A DNA stretch of 64,000 bases from Macrostomum hystrix (taxonomy: Eukaryota; Platyhelminthes; Macrostomidae), in assembly GCA_950097015.1 (NCBI GenBank), contig CATNEN010000005.1:2278501-2342500 (forward strand), written 5' to 3'. The notes below the pieces were generated by a model. The model was not told the DNA's origin and ran no database searches. It worked only from the letters and a program-made list of their open reading frames with translations. Positions within the stretch are counted from its first letter, which is position 1; every line of letters begins with the position of its first letter. The translations under genes and the position numbers were made by a program. Shown here one piece after another: positions 47,251 through 59,434 of this stretch.

Positions 47251-47960
47251 TACTGCTGAGGAGAGAAGAGAGGAGAAGGGGGAGAGGGTGAGAGGGAGGG
47301 AGAGGGAGAGAAGGAGATTAAGAAGGAGACATGGAGATAATTAGGAGACAGGGAGATCTTTAAATGTTAAGTCCAAAGCTAAGTCCAAAGGTTTAGCTTC
47401 AGCAGGCAGGGGGATCCCTTATCAGGGAGTGATAAGGAGACAGGGAGATAAGGAGACAGGGAGATAAGGAGACAGGGAGATAAGGAGACAGGGAGATAAG
47501 GAGACAGATAAGGAGACAGGGAGATAAGGAGACAGGGAGATAAGGAGACAGGGAGATAAGGAGACAGGGGGATCAGGAGACAGGGAGATAAGGAGACAGG
47601 GAGATAAGGAGACAGGGAGATAAGGAGACAGGGAGATAAGGAGACAGGGAGATAAGGAGACAGGGAGATAAGGAGACAGGGAGATAAGGAGACGGGGAAA
47701 TAAGGAGACAGGGAGATAAGGAGACAGGGAGATAAGGAGACAGGGAGATAAGGAGACAGGGAGATAAGGAGACGGGGAAATAAGGAGACAGGGAGATAAG
47801 GAGACAGGGAGATAAGGAGACAGGGAGATAAGGAGACAGGGAGAGATTTGGAGTGGGAGAAAGTGATGCATGGAGAGAGGAGGAAAGGGAGAGAATGAGA
47901 GAAGAGAGAGAATAAGGGAGAAAGGAGAGAAGAGAAGAAAGAAAGAAGAGAAGAAAGGGA
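47251..47960. repeat. 16-bp GAGATAAGGAGACAGG array with purine flanks
   Basis: About 26 near-perfect copies of GAGATAAGGAGACAGG at 47430-47850, flanked by looser GGGAGAGAAGGAG-type purine tracts. The 235-codon minus-strand Ser/Leu/Pro frame is an artefact. Confidence 0.95.
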
Positions 47961-49243
47961 GAGAAGGAGCATGTACAGAGTACAGCATTTGTGAGTCTTC
48001 TGCAGTACCGTGACTAGGTGCAAAGCCCAATAATTTTTATTCAAAATAAAAAATAAAAATCTGCAAGCGAGACAGTTTTTCATCACATTGTCAAGTGCGT
48101 AGATTTAGTAGATAGCTGCGCATTTTAAGTAATCATGTATTTATGAGTATAGAAATAAATATTCTATGGATTGAACCCGTTCGTAAGCAGTCAATTATAA
48201 TTTTCTGGCATGGAAGTGACATATGGTTGGTGGCTTTAAAAAAACTTTCTAGTTGTCATGGAAGTTCAATCGGTTGTTACGAGTACATAATATGAACCAT
48301 AGAGAATTATTAGATTACTACTTTAGACAGATATCAAGAAGGGAAAAGTTGTCTATTTCAATTACTTAATTGAGACTACGAAAAAAACTATATGGGTCGT
48401 ACATAAAAATCTATTTTGGATATGATGGCGCTATATAAAACGTGACAGTGGTGAGAATATGGTGTGTCATATTTTAAGTTTTGAATGTTTCACAGAAGTT
48501 GTCTTTGTTTATGAAATCAACTCTTGAAATGGGCAAATCTCTCAAAATAATTTTAGGAAGATTTTAAAATTTGCGCTAACATGTTTATTCAGTACTATAT
48601 ATATTACTGATAGTAGTTTTACTTAGTTGACCAATTGGCTCACGAATATAAATATAATTTAAGGGGAATAGAAAATGATAAAAAAACTTTCCAGGCTATA
48701 TACTACACCGATGGCTAAAGCAGTTTGATGGCAAAGTGACGTTTGTCGTAGACGAAGACTTTGATTTTCGCTAATGAGTGTTAGCAAACAAAATTCATAA
48801 TCATTATTAATGACAGCGTCAACAGAAAAAGTCAAACTCGTTTAGGAAAAATAAACAGCATCAGGGAATTTTTTCATGGACATGGTTTTGATTATGCAAA
48901 GATCTGGATTCTAAGCGTGAGAATTTGATAACGTGATTAAAAGTTTAAGACTTCTATCACGATTCGAACCACCGACTTGTTTAACTAAAAGGAATCGTAA
49001 TGAGCGGGCTTCCCTCAAAAGCTAAAAATAGCCAATTCTAAAAATAGCCTCATACCGAACCTGGATGGACCAATAAAAGCCGTTACAGCGAGAGTTGATC
49101 AAGGACAAAGTTCAGTTCATTATGCGCTTCACAGGGAGTTAGTGTAATCCATGTTAACAGGCGAATATGCGCTAATTAGATTGTAAATATATATTAAGCC
49201 TGTACAACACAAATTGTCCCACTTCGTCTCGTGTGACGTGACG
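47961..49243. other. spacer and 3' flank of the receptor gene
   Basis: No gene seen. A B-box-like minus-strand GGTGGTTCGAATCGTG at about 48960-48975 may be a tRNA-like SINE relic, but no A box is clear. Confidence 0.4.
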
Positions 49244-50241
49244 TCATCGACGTCGCAGATCCAGTCGAATAATGCGTAAAAAAGTCTTTTTAAACTGGGC
49301 ATTCGCGAGGGCGTAGCAGAATGGATTGATCGGGCTATTCATATAGCAGAGCCAATAGCCCAGGTTGTACAGGTGATCGTTCAAACAGTTGCCTTTACAG
49401 AGACTCTTGATTAGTATGAACACGTGATAGGGCGTCCAGCAGGCTACGAAGGCGCCGAGAATGAGACTGATTGTCTTGAGCGCCTTTCTGGCTCGATTCT
49501 CAGTTCGCGACTGTTTCTTGGCGGCTTTGGCCACCGGCTTGCCGCCATTGCGCTCGCCGACGCGTCTGCGCAATCGTCTGGTGGCGTCGCGAAGATATCT
49601 AGTCACGTGGCGAACGACTCGTTGACTCCTGCCGGTTGGAGCAGATTCATCAGCCTGCTGTTCAATGATGGTTAGTTCGCAACTGTTGTTATTGGCTGGC
49701 AGTTCAACAACTGACGTCACAATTCGATCTGCCATCAGTGCCTCGGTAGCGGCAGCGGCTGCGCTAACAGCAGCAGCCGACTCCGACTCCTCAGTTAAGA
49801 TCGTCGATTCGATGACATTTCCACGACAGTCTAATACCGGCTGGAAGGATGTTCGACGCTTCCAGATTGGCGAGCCACCGACGCCGCCGCTACCGCCGAC
49901 GCCGACCCCGTCCTGACTTCCGGCGACGTGATTCTGCGGCTGGCGCCACCACCGTTTCGGCAGCAGTTCAACAAGCAGGCGCATCGAGTCGATTGACGGA
50001 TTCGATCGAATGCTGTCCTCGTCGATGTACCGCAGGCCTTCGAACTGGTCGGATGGCGCGCACAGAGAGTATGGCGGCGGCTGCTGCTGCTGCTGCTCGC
50101 TATCGGAGCACGTCTGTTGTACAGGAACAGTAAAGTGGACAATAGCGAGGCTGCCGTTTATGTCTAATGCAGGATTCTCGTAGCTCAAACCACTTGCAGT
50201 GTGATAGTCAGAGTCGCTGGAAGCGTTCATTGTCATGCCTC

Positions 50242-50273
<32 letters not shown>

Positions 50274-51691
50274 AGCTCTTGCTGCTGATGCCTCGGCAGA
50301 GGTGGCGGTGGAGTTTCCACTAGCACTGGACTGTGAATGGCCGACAAAGGCGGATTCGCCAGCCCGATGGGCTTCGGGATCTTGTTTGCCTGCCTTTGCT
50401 GCTGTTTTTTATAGTGATGCTGCTGCTGCTGCTGCTGTTGCTGTTGCTGGTGTGGCTTCTTCTTCGGCTGCTTATGTTGCTGATGGTGATGATTAGATCC
50501 CGAGGCACAGTCTTGACCAGTGTCCGAGTCAGACGGGAGAACTGGCGAGCTCGATCTGTCCTCGTCTCCCGAGCTGTTTAGAGCTCGCGCCCCGCCTGCG
50601 CCTCTCGGATGCTGCCTCTGCCGCTGAAGCTGCTGTTGCTGCTGCTGATGCTGCTGCAGCTTCTTGCGCTCTCGTTTAGACATCTTTCTGTCGCTTGCAA
50701 AGCCAGGAACTCCGGCAACGCCATCTTTTTTGCTCTGCGTAGCGGCTTTGGATCTTGGCGGCATCAGGGGATCGTTCGGACCCACATCGTCCGCGTCCAA
50801 GCCTACGGCGCCACCGAGACCGCCTCCTGAGCAAGTGGCAGCCGACACTGACGTCGTCACCGCTGCCGACCTACCTCCGCCTCCACCACCGCCGCCAGCA
50901 CCGCCGCCTCCGCCGCCACCTCCGGCTCCGCCACCAGCAGACGACAGTGTAATTAAATTGTTGACTTTCTGTCGTTTAGCTTCGGACTTTCTGGCCAATT
51001 GCAGAGCCACCCGGTAGATGCCAATGTACAGGCCGATCATTACCGCGAGCGTCACCCAGAAGTAGCAGATGGTCAGCACTGTGTTGTACACTGGATCCAC
51101 AGAGAACTCCGCGTAGCATTCCGTGACATTCCGCTGACTGTTGGCTACGTAGGGCCAGGCAAATATTGGCGGCACGAACAGCATGGCTGGTAGGACCCAA
51201 GTGGCTGCCACCATGACTTGAACTTTGCGTTCGCTGCGCCACTTGCGGTACTTGGCAGGTATTTTCACTGAGCAGAAGCGATCCACGGTGATGCAGAACA
51301 CTGTGTACTGCGAAGTCAAGCAGGCTGTATAGTCCAGCGATAACCACAGATCGCAGACAATCCTACCCAATGGCCATTTACCCAACAGCAGGTAGAGAGT
51401 GTACAAGTTCATGCTGAACATGCCAATCAACAGGTCGGTGATGGCCAGCGACGCTATGAAATAATTTGTCGCGCTTCGAAGCTGACGCTCGACAAAGAAT
51501 GCCGTCACCACTAGCAGGTTGCCGACCACTGTCACAAAGCTGGCTATAGACGCTAGCAGGCCGAGAAATACAGTCAGCGGAGGCGAGTAGGGCAAGCCGA
51601 CGGTGGCGCCGCTGCCAGACTGATTTGTCGGCGCTGATGTGGCATTCAATATTGCCGCCGCGGCCGCCGTCGTCAATTGGACGGCAGTCAT
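49244..51691 (-). CDS. muscarinic acetylcholine receptor-like GPCR (B-type/GAR-2-like), intronless
   Basis: A single exon of 815 residues. The N tail has glycosylation sites (NAT, NQS). Helix 1 is near residues 40-66 (VVGNLL) and helix 2 near 76-102 (NYFIASLAITDLLIGMFSMN, strongly muscarinic). Helix 3 has Cys113, WLSLDY and DRF at 137-139 in place of DRY. ECL2 has NVTECY. Helix 6 is CWTPYHVFIL and helix 7 GYWLCYMNSPINPFCYAL. Asp120 (3.32), Tyr121, Tyr779 and Tyr783 of the acetylcholine pocket are kept, but Asn6.52 is His756 and the usual Ser-Asn at 3.36-3.37 are Cys-Leu. These changes point to the invertebrate B-type class, which is atypical in drug response. The third intracellular loop is about 500 residues with Gly and Gln runs. 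The likely role is acetylcholine sensing through a G protein in neurons or muscle. Coupling cannot be read from the sequence. Confidence 0.9.
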
Positions 51692-51799
51692 GCCTTGGCG
51701 GTTCGAGTCAGTCGAGTTGGTTTAATGGTGGTTCTATCCGTTTAATCTGCGGGAGAATGGCATAAAAGGTTTTCCTGATTCTACATGTTCAAATCATAG
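51692..51799. other. 5' flank of the receptor gene
   Basis: Probable 5' untranslated region and promoter of the minus-strand receptor. No clear element seen. Confidence 0.3.
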
Positions 51800-51930
51800 C
51801 AGCATGGAGAGTGAGTGGCAAAGTGGGTAAGTGGTGCCTTTCGCACCAAGGTGTCTAAGCTCGATTCCGCGGCGAGGCCACATTCATTTGAATGAGAAAG
51901 CTCGGGAGCCTCTGTTGTGGAAATGCACGC
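51800..51930 (+). repeat. tRNA-derived SINE, plus strand (family A)
   Basis: The sequence GTGAGTGGCAAAGTGGGTAA, then TTTCGCACCAAGGTG, then GCTCGATTCCGCGG and GGCCACATTCATTTG follows the same order as the minus-strand copy at 30780-30938. The A-box and B-box-like segments mark a tRNA-derived head. It sits about 110 bp upstream of the receptor start. Confidence 0.75.
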
Positions 51931-53284
51931 TCAATGCTTCGTGAGAGCATTAGCCGGAGCAGTTTTAGATGCTGCTATTCACTAGACACACAGTGGCAGC
52001 CCTATTCAAAGGAGTTGAGGTTGGCAGTGCGACAAGATAAGATAAGATGGGGTGCGCGACACCCTCTGGGGCGAGCGAGAGGGGGTAAGAGCGATAGGGG
52101 TTTCGCTCTTGGGGAGTTGAGAGATGAACCAATCAGAAGACGTTAAGGGGAGAGAGAAATTAAAGACTGAGCTAGGGAGGAAGTTACTCGTAAACATACG
52201 AAGAGACTTTACAAACTACTTAGCAAAAAATAAAAGTAGCAAGATAAGTGTTCTAGCTTGAAATATATACATTTTGAAAGCAGATCACTCGGGTCATTTA
52301 TTTTATTCCTGTCTATAATTTTTAGAAATAGCAACGCTAAGTCCAATGCATTCTTATTTGTGGGCCGCCGCCACGCGCACAATGAAAGAATGGAATCAGA
52401 AAAAGCACTTCAGTTAATTAAAGCTAGTCTTCTAAACGGGGAAAAACCAAATCCAGATTTTGGGAGATCTGTGCTTGGTCTTCAATATTTTTTTTCGTTA
52501 ATAAAGCAAAATAAGTCCATAAAGCCACTTTGATGGATTGGGTCGACAATAGAGTCTGCTGGGCTGTTTTCTGGCTGAAGTCACTTCCGGAAACTTGGAG
52601 ACTATAGAATCCAAGTTCACCCCTTTGTTTACGCGTGTTCGTTTCTGTAATTATTCGTTTCTGTAATTATTCGTTTCTGTAATTATTCGTTTCTGATTTC
52701 TGAGGAGTTGATAGATGATGATCACTATGTTTTTGCGGCCAATTTGTGGCAGAAAAATGGATTTCACAAATTAATTTCACCAGAATAAACTAAGTGCATA
52801 TATATCATACGAAGCATTGTACTAATTCTTCGGCTGAAATCACATTTGCAATGTGTTATTTGCGCAGACAATTTTTTTAACATGCACTTCATTGTTGTTG
52901 CGAGAAATCTCTGAGATTAGAACCAGACATTAGGGACTTTTTGAGGGGATAATTTATTAAATGCGCATTGCGTCTATCTATAAATTCCCACCGGTTGAAT
53001 AAATTTGATTAGTCTAAAATTTGTCGGCGAGTTATTTGTTTTAATTAAATAAAAAAACTACGACAGGACTTTCAGCAAAAACAATACGAATTGAACATAA
53101 AAAATTGATGGCAACAAAGGGGTTGTTTAAAACAAATCGACTATAAAATCGATATTTACGTAGAAGGAATAAAATTAAATGTCAATTTTCGCCGCAGTAA
53201 ACAACTTGTCTTTCTAAATTAGTGTTTTTATCTGACAATGCAACATCACAAGACAAAAGGCAATAGATTTAGTCTACAGTCTGA
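51931..53284. other. spacer with a possible short ORF
   Basis: Mostly non-coding. Four copies of TTCGTTTCTGTAATTA-type 18-bp sequence lie near 52635-52695. A 47-codon frame is listed separately. Confidence 0.4.
52390..52533 (+). CDS. possible short ORF, 47 aa, unrecognised
   Basis: An ATG frame starting MESEKALQLIKASLLNGEKP and ending NKSIKPL has a balanced, protein-like composition in A+T-rich DNA. It also has an acceptor-like TTTTTAG about 65 bp upstream. No family is recognised and no partner exon was found, so this may be chance. Confidence 0.18.
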   Translation: MESEKALQLIKASLLNGEKPNPDFGRSVLGLQYFFSLIKQNKSIKPL

Positions 53285-53865
53285 ATAATCTCATGTGAGA
53301 GATTCTGCCTTGAATCTCAATAATCTCAGGTGAGATAATCTGCCTGAAATCTCAATAATCTCAGGTGAGATAATCTATCTGGAATCTCAATAATCTCAGG
53401 TGAGATAATCTATCTGGAATCTCAATAATCTCAGGTGAGATAATCTATCTGGAATCTCAATAATCTGAGGTGAGATAATCTGTCTGGAATCTCAATAATC
53501 TCAGGTGAGATAATCTATCTGGAATCTCAATAATCTCAGGTGAGATAATCTATCTGGAATCTCAATAATCTCAGGTGATATAATCTATCTGGAATCTCAA
53601 TAATCTCAGGTGATATAATCTATCTGGAATCTCAATAATCTCAGGTGAGATAATCTGTCTGGAATCTCAATAATCTCAGGTGAGATAATCTGTCTGGCAT
53701 CTCAATAATCTCAGGTGAGATAATCTGTCTGGCATCTGAATAATCTCAGGTGTGATAATCTATCTGGAATCTCAATAATCTCAGGTGAGATAATCTGTCT
53801 GGAATCTGAATAATCTCATGTGTGATAATCTGTCTGGAATCTCAATAATATAATCTTAAGGTGAG
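53285..53865. repeat. 35-bp array with perfect 5' splice-site motif
   Basis: About 17 units of 35 bp, core ATAATCTCAGGTGAGATAAT. Most units carry CAGGTGAG, the ideal 5' splice-site sequence on the plus strand. The surrounding ATCTCA-GG-TGAGAT is also an inverted repeat. Confidence 0.95.
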
Positions 53866-54434
53866 AAATTGTTATATTCCAAGGTTCATGAAACTTAGAA
53901 ACTATATTTAGGACTATATTTTAGGATTCAGACTGTGTTAAGAAACAAAAATGCTGATTTTCCACCGCTTCGATAAAATGATGCCTAGTTGAGGGAGGCA
54001 ATCACCTGTCACATTTAAATTTATGGCTTCGCCTCCGCGGACAGGTGTGACAGGCTAAGGCCGTTTTAGCTTCACTTTCGAGGCTTCAGATTAGATTAGA
54101 TTTTGGTCATCAGATGGATTAAGAGCTGTTACTGTGGAATCCAACTCAAGCTTGTCTACTCGATAATCGCTAATTGATACCGAAATACTTTGTCCGGCTC
54201 GGGGCCAATTAACTAGACTGTAAAAAGTTAAGGTTGAAGAGCTGAAAGAATATTAGACAAGGACATTTAACGAATTTAATCAGTGAAAATTTATTTTGAA
54301 CGAGGTGTCAAAGAGTGTAAGCATGGAAACCCTTTAATTGGACGTCTGAAAATAGGTATTTACTTCGTTATTTGAGAAATTTTTACTTAAATGGACTCAA
54401 TAAACTAATATAAACGTAAATTTTATAAACGATT
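53866..54434. other. spacer
   Basis: No gene, RNA or repeat recognised. Confidence 0.4.
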
Positions 54435-56280
54435 TCCCTAAAGGTACCTGAAGTAACTGAATGGATCCCTGACGTATCTGAACGGATGTCTGAGGGGAAC
54501 TGAACGGATCCTAAAGGAAATTAACGGATCCCTGAAGGTACTGAACGGATCCCTGAAGGAACTAAATATATCCCTGAAGGAACAAAATATATCCCTGAAG
54601 GAGCTGAACGGATCCCTGAAGGAACTAAATATATCCCTGAAGGAACAAAATATATCCCTGAAGGAGCTGAACGGATCCCTGAAGGAACTAAATATATCCC
54701 TGAAGGAACAAAATATATCCATGAAGGAATTGGACGGATCCCTGAATGAATCCCTGAAGGAACTGAACGGATCCCTGAAGGAACTAAATATATCCCTGAA
54801 GGAACTGAACGTATCCCTGAAGGAACTAAATATATCCCTGAAGGAACTAAATATATCCATGAAGGAACTGAACGGATCCCTGAAGGAATCGTGAAGGAAC
54901 TGAACGGATCCCTGAAGGAATCGTGAAGGAACTGAACGGATCCCTGAAGTAGTCTCTGAAGGAACTGAACGGATCCCTGAAGGAACTAAATATATTCCTG
55001 AAGTAACTGAACGGATCCCTGAAAGAATCGTGAAGTAACTGAACGGATCCCTGAAAGAATCGTGAAGGAACTGAACGGATCCCTGAAGGAATCGTGAAGG
55101 AACTGAACGGATCCCTGAAGGAATCGTGAAGGAACTGAACGGATCCCTGAAAGAATCGTGAAGGAACTGAACGGATCCCTGAAAGAATCGTGAAGTAACT
55201 GAACGGATCCCTGAAAGAATCGTGAAGGAACTGAACGGATCCCTGAAAGAATCGTGAAGGAACTGAACGGATCCCTGAAAGAATCGTGAAGGAACTGAAC
55301 GGATCCCTGAAAGAATCGTGAAGGAACTGAACGGATCCCTGAAGGAATCGTGAAGGAACTGAACGGATCCCTGAAAGAATCCTGAAGGAACTGAACGGAT
55401 CCCTGAAAGAATCGTGAAGGAACTGAACGGATCCCTGAAAGAATCGTGAAGGAACTGAACGGATCCCTGAAGGAATCGTGAAGGAACTGAACGGATCCCT
55501 GAAGGAATCGTGAAGGAACTGAACGGATCCCTGAAAGAATCGTGAAGGAACTGAACGGATCCCTGAAAGAATCGTGAAGTAACTGAACGGATCCCTGAAA
55601 GAATCGTGAAGGAACTGAACGGATCCCTGAAAGAATCGTGAAGGAACTGAACGGATCCCTGAAAGAATCGTGAAGGAACTGAACGGATCCCTGAAAGAAT
55701 CGTGAAGGAACTGAACGGATCCCTGAAGGAATCCTGAAGGAACTGAACGGATCCCTGAAGGAATCGTGAAGGAACTGAACGGATCCCTGAAAGAATCGTG
55801 AAGGAACTGAACGGATCCCTGAAGGAATCGTGAAGGAACTGAACGGATCCCTGAAAGAATCGTGAAGGAACTGAACGGATCCCTGAAGGAATCGTGAAGT
55901 AACTGAACGGATCCCTGAAGGAATCGTGAAGGAACTGAACGGATCCCTGAAGGAATCGTGAAGGAACTGAACGGATCCCTGAAGGAATCGTGAAGTAACT
56001 GAACGGATCCCTGAAAGAATCGTGAAGGAACTGAACGGATCCCTGAAAGAATCGTGAAGTAACTGAACGGATCCCTGAAAGAATCGTGAAGGAACTGAAC
56101 GGATCCCTGAAAGAATCGTGAAGGAACTGAACGGATCCCTGAAGGAATCGTGAAGGAACTGAACGGATCCCTGAAGGAATCCTGAAGGAACTGAACGAAC
56201 AGATCCCTGAAGTAGTCTCTGAAGGAACTGAACGAACAGATCCCTGAAGGAGTCTCTGAAGGAACTGAGCGGATCCCTGA
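54435..56280. repeat. 1.8-kb 32-bp array (GAACGGATCCCTGAA)
   Basis: The right part (about 54890-56280) has about 43 regular 32-bp units, core GGAACTGAACGGATCCCTGA, alternating GAAAGAATCGT and GAAGGAATCGT. The left part is less regular, mixing 18-bp half units with ATATATCCCTGAAGGAAC. Every full unit holds GGATCC. The 488-codon minus-strand frame is an artefact of this array. Confidence 0.96.
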
Positions 56281-56543
56281 AGTGCCTAAATGAAAATGTT
56301 GAGAGCGAACCAAGTCAATAGAAATATAAACTGAAGCATGGTAACTTTGCCAGCAAAACTATCTGCACTACAGTGCGAATCGTTGAAGCAGATTGTTATT
56401 GGCAAGTGTAGGTAAAAATATAATTTTAGCTTGCGCAGATATCTAATAAAGCTTGCTACGTACTCGTATGTAAAAGTTAGTATCAATTCACACAAAAGTC
56501 AGATCTCTGATAGACAATACAATTAGCGTCGGTGGCTAAAAAG

Positions 56544-57039
56544 CTAGCTTGGCAACAAAATGCAGATCAGTCTAATCCTTAGTCCAGACTCATTATCCAT
56601 ATGTACGCGTTCCAGTGTTGTGTAATACATAATATATTCTCGCATCCACTGTTCTAGATGTTCAGCAAAACTGAATTTTCTTCTATAACAGGAGTGGAGT
56701 GTTTCAAGCAAGCCCATCAACAAATGATGATTGCGCCTGCCTAACACAGCTGGCAACCGGCCCAAATTAATCCGCACCTGCTTCTGCTGCTGTTGTTGCT
56801 GCCAATTTAAACAAAAATTCTTCATAATTCTGCCTGGTACAATACCTCTCCATATTCCATATTTCTTTATTTAGGTTTTGACCTATTCTGGCGAATAAAA
56901 AAACAAATACTTCACATTCACTTATCTTTATCATCTGCTTCTGTACAGTTTGTGTTGGTCGGCTTTGTATGCTATTGGCTAAGAATTTCTGCTTTAGGCT
57001 TTTTAGTAGAAATATCCTCTTGTAGGTAAAAATATGCAA
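56544..57039 (-). pseudogene. candidate coding remnant or exon, unrecognised
   Basis: Two overlapping minus-strand frames look protein-like. The 3' one contains QVRINLGRLPAVLGRR, HHLLMGLLETLHSCYRRK and FAEHLEQWMREYIMYYTTL. The upstream one contains NMERYCTRQNYEEFLFKL. They overlap in a CAGCAG stretch near 56770-56800, so a frameshift or an intron boundary (KQ|VR at CAG|GTGCGG) could link them. No start, splice partner or family could be fixed. It could be an exon of a gene extending elsewhere, a decayed transposon fragment or chance. Confidence 0.25.
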
Positions 57040-57284
57040 CTAGAAATGAAGTTCAATGTCTTACCGGGGTTCCACAACTGCTAAGACAGAGTGACGATGC
57101 AACAACACACTGTTATTAGCGCACTACAATACTGCTTAGGCAGACAGTATGAAATTCTATGGGAAATCATCAATGGCATTTTTTGTGGTGTACACATTTC
57201 AGAGGTGCTTTTTCAGAGGTGCAGAGGTGCAGACAGGTATGGACTGTGTATGGACTATGCATATATTAGATGTACAGACAAGGA

Positions 57285-57865
57285 GATTAGATGCACAGAC
57301 AATTATAGAATAGATGTACGACAACTAGATTAGATGTACAGACAAGGAGATTAGATGTACAGACAAGTAGATTAGATGTACAGACAAGGAGATTAGATGT
57401 ACAGACAAGGAGATTAGATGTACAGACAAGGATATTAGATGCACAGACAAGGAGATTAGATGTACAGACAAGGAGATTAGATGTACAGACAAGTAGATTA
57501 GATGTACAGACAAGTAGATTAGATGTATAGACAAGTAGATTAAATGTACAGACAAGTAGATTAGATGTACAGAAAAGTAGATTAGATGTACAGACAAGTA
57601 GATTAGATGTACAGACAAGGGGATTAGATGTACAGACAAGTAGATTAGATGTACAGACAAGTAGATTAGATGTACAGACAAGGAGATTAGATGTACAGAC
57701 AAGTAGATTAGATGTACAGACAAGTAGATTAGATGTACAGACAAGTAGAATAGATGTATAGACAAGTAGATTAGATGTACAGACAAGTAGATTAGATGTA
57801 CAGACAAGTAGAATAGATGTATAGACAAGTAGATTAGATATACAGACAAGTAGATTAGGCGTACA
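57285..57865. repeat. 21-bp array (GTACAGACAAGTAGATTAGA)
   Basis: About 27 copies of a 21-bp unit. Being a multiple of three, it gives a clean minus-strand Leu/Ser/His/Tyr repeat frame of 174 codons with no other coding sign. Degenerate copies continue to about 58005. Confidence 0.95.
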
Positions 57866-58309
57866 GACTTATAGATTAGATGTACGACAAGTAGATAAGA
57901 AGTACAGACAATTGTAGACTAGACGTACAGAAAATTAGAGCTTACACGTACAGACAAGTAGATTAGATCTACAATTGTACAGACGATAACAAGTAGACCA
58001 GTAGATTTGACGCACAGTTTAAGAAGTCTAAAAGCTCTACATAATTGTTTTCTGCCATTTTGTCCAAAAAGAAGATAACCTTGTGTTTTGACTTCTTTGG
58101 CTTCTTTGACGCAGAGAGGATGAACAAAGTTTTGTTTGTGTACTTTAGGATAATAGTTTATTTAGTACCTGATGCCACGGCTTGATTAAGTGATGTTATA
58201 GATTTTGAAGGCTGTCTTGCCTAATCAGCCTTACGTCGGCAGTATGGGTCTGTCAGCTAAAATTGTTTGTTTAAACAAACCAGTAGGCCTTCTTTTACTT
58301 AGTGCGTCA
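57866..58309. other. degenerate array edge and spacer
   Basis: Decayed 21-bp units, then unique sequence with no gene seen. Confidence 0.4.
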
Positions 58310-58972
58310 TAGAATCCTCAGATCCGTCAGTGCATCAGTCAGTGAATCCTCAGATCCGTCAGTGCATCAGTCAGTCAGTGAGTCCTCAGATCCGTCAGTG
58401 CATCAGTCAGTGAGTCCTCAGATCCGTCAGTGCATCAGTCAGTGAATCCTCAGATCCGTCAGTGCATCAGTCAGTGAATCCCCAGATCCGTCAGTGCATC
58501 AGTCAGTCAGTGAATCCTCAGATCCGTCAGTGCATCAGTCAGTGAATCCCCAGATTCGTCAGTGCATCAGTCAGTGAATCCTCAGATCCGTCAGTGCATC
58601 AGTCAGTGAATCCCCAGATTCGTCAGTGCATCAGTCAGTGAATCCTCAGATCCGTCAGTGCATCAGTCAGTCAGTGAATCCTCAGATCCGTCAGTGCATC
58701 AGTCAGTCAGTGAATCCTCGGATCCGTCAGTGCATCAGTCAGTCAGTGAATCCTCGGATCCGTCAGTGCATCAGTCAGTCAGTGAATCCTCAGATCCGTC
58801 AGTGCATCAGTCAGTGAATCCTCAGATCCGTCAGTGCATCAGTCAGTCAGTGAGTCCTCAGATCCGTCAGTGCATCAGTCAGTGAATCCTCAGATCCGTC
58901 AGTGCATCAGTCAGTGAATCCTCAGATCCGTCAGTGCATCAGTCAGTGAATCCTCAGATCCGTCAGTGCACC
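58310..58972. repeat. 32/36-bp array (CAGATCCGTCAGTGCATCAG)
   Basis: About 20 units of 32 bp, several extended to 36 bp by an extra CAGT. This internal 4-bp length polymorphism is typical of replication slippage. Confidence 0.95.
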
Positions 58973-59434
58973 AGCTAAACAAAAAATTATCGTCCCCTAA
59001 AGTCTGAACAATTTTTTTTACAGTTATTCCGCATCATTGTGTTTCATGAAGTTTGCTTGTATAATTGCGAAATAAAAAATTCCCTTTATCCCTTTTTGAT
59101 TCTGTGTTTCCTCATTCCCTAATTTTTGCCGCTGTCTTTGATATCGATGGTTGATAGTGCCGAATAAGTTATCGAGGGGCCAACCCGCCCACAAGAAAGC
59201 AAGGATTTTAACTGCATGGTTGCTGGCCTTCATTTAGTCCACAAAAATTCTATTTTTACGGTCTATCAGAAGATGAACAAAACCGTCCAAATAGAGCTAG
59301 ATCAAGGTAGAGGTCTGGAATGCATAGATTACTATTGGATAACTCTAAATAGTTAGCTATAGCAGGGCCAGTAAACTTATAATCTCGCTTGAAAATTACA
59401 AAATAAATTTAATAGACGATTGTAGGACAATGAT
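58973..59434. other. spacer
   Basis: No gene recognised. A 69-codon minus-strand frame at 59024-59233 has no supporting features. Confidence 0.4.

Noticed and set aside
50167-51017. Plus-strand frames over the receptor gene
   Set aside because: They are antisense shadows of the 815-residue receptor, which has all seven helices and conserved motifs.
54847-56313. 488-codon frame on the minus strand
   Set aside because: It is a reading of the 32-bp GGATCC-containing array, with unit-length periodicity throughout.
57325-57849. 174-codon Leu/Ser/His repeat frame on the minus strand
   Set aside because: The 21-bp unit length alone keeps the frame open; there is no supported start, splice or domain.
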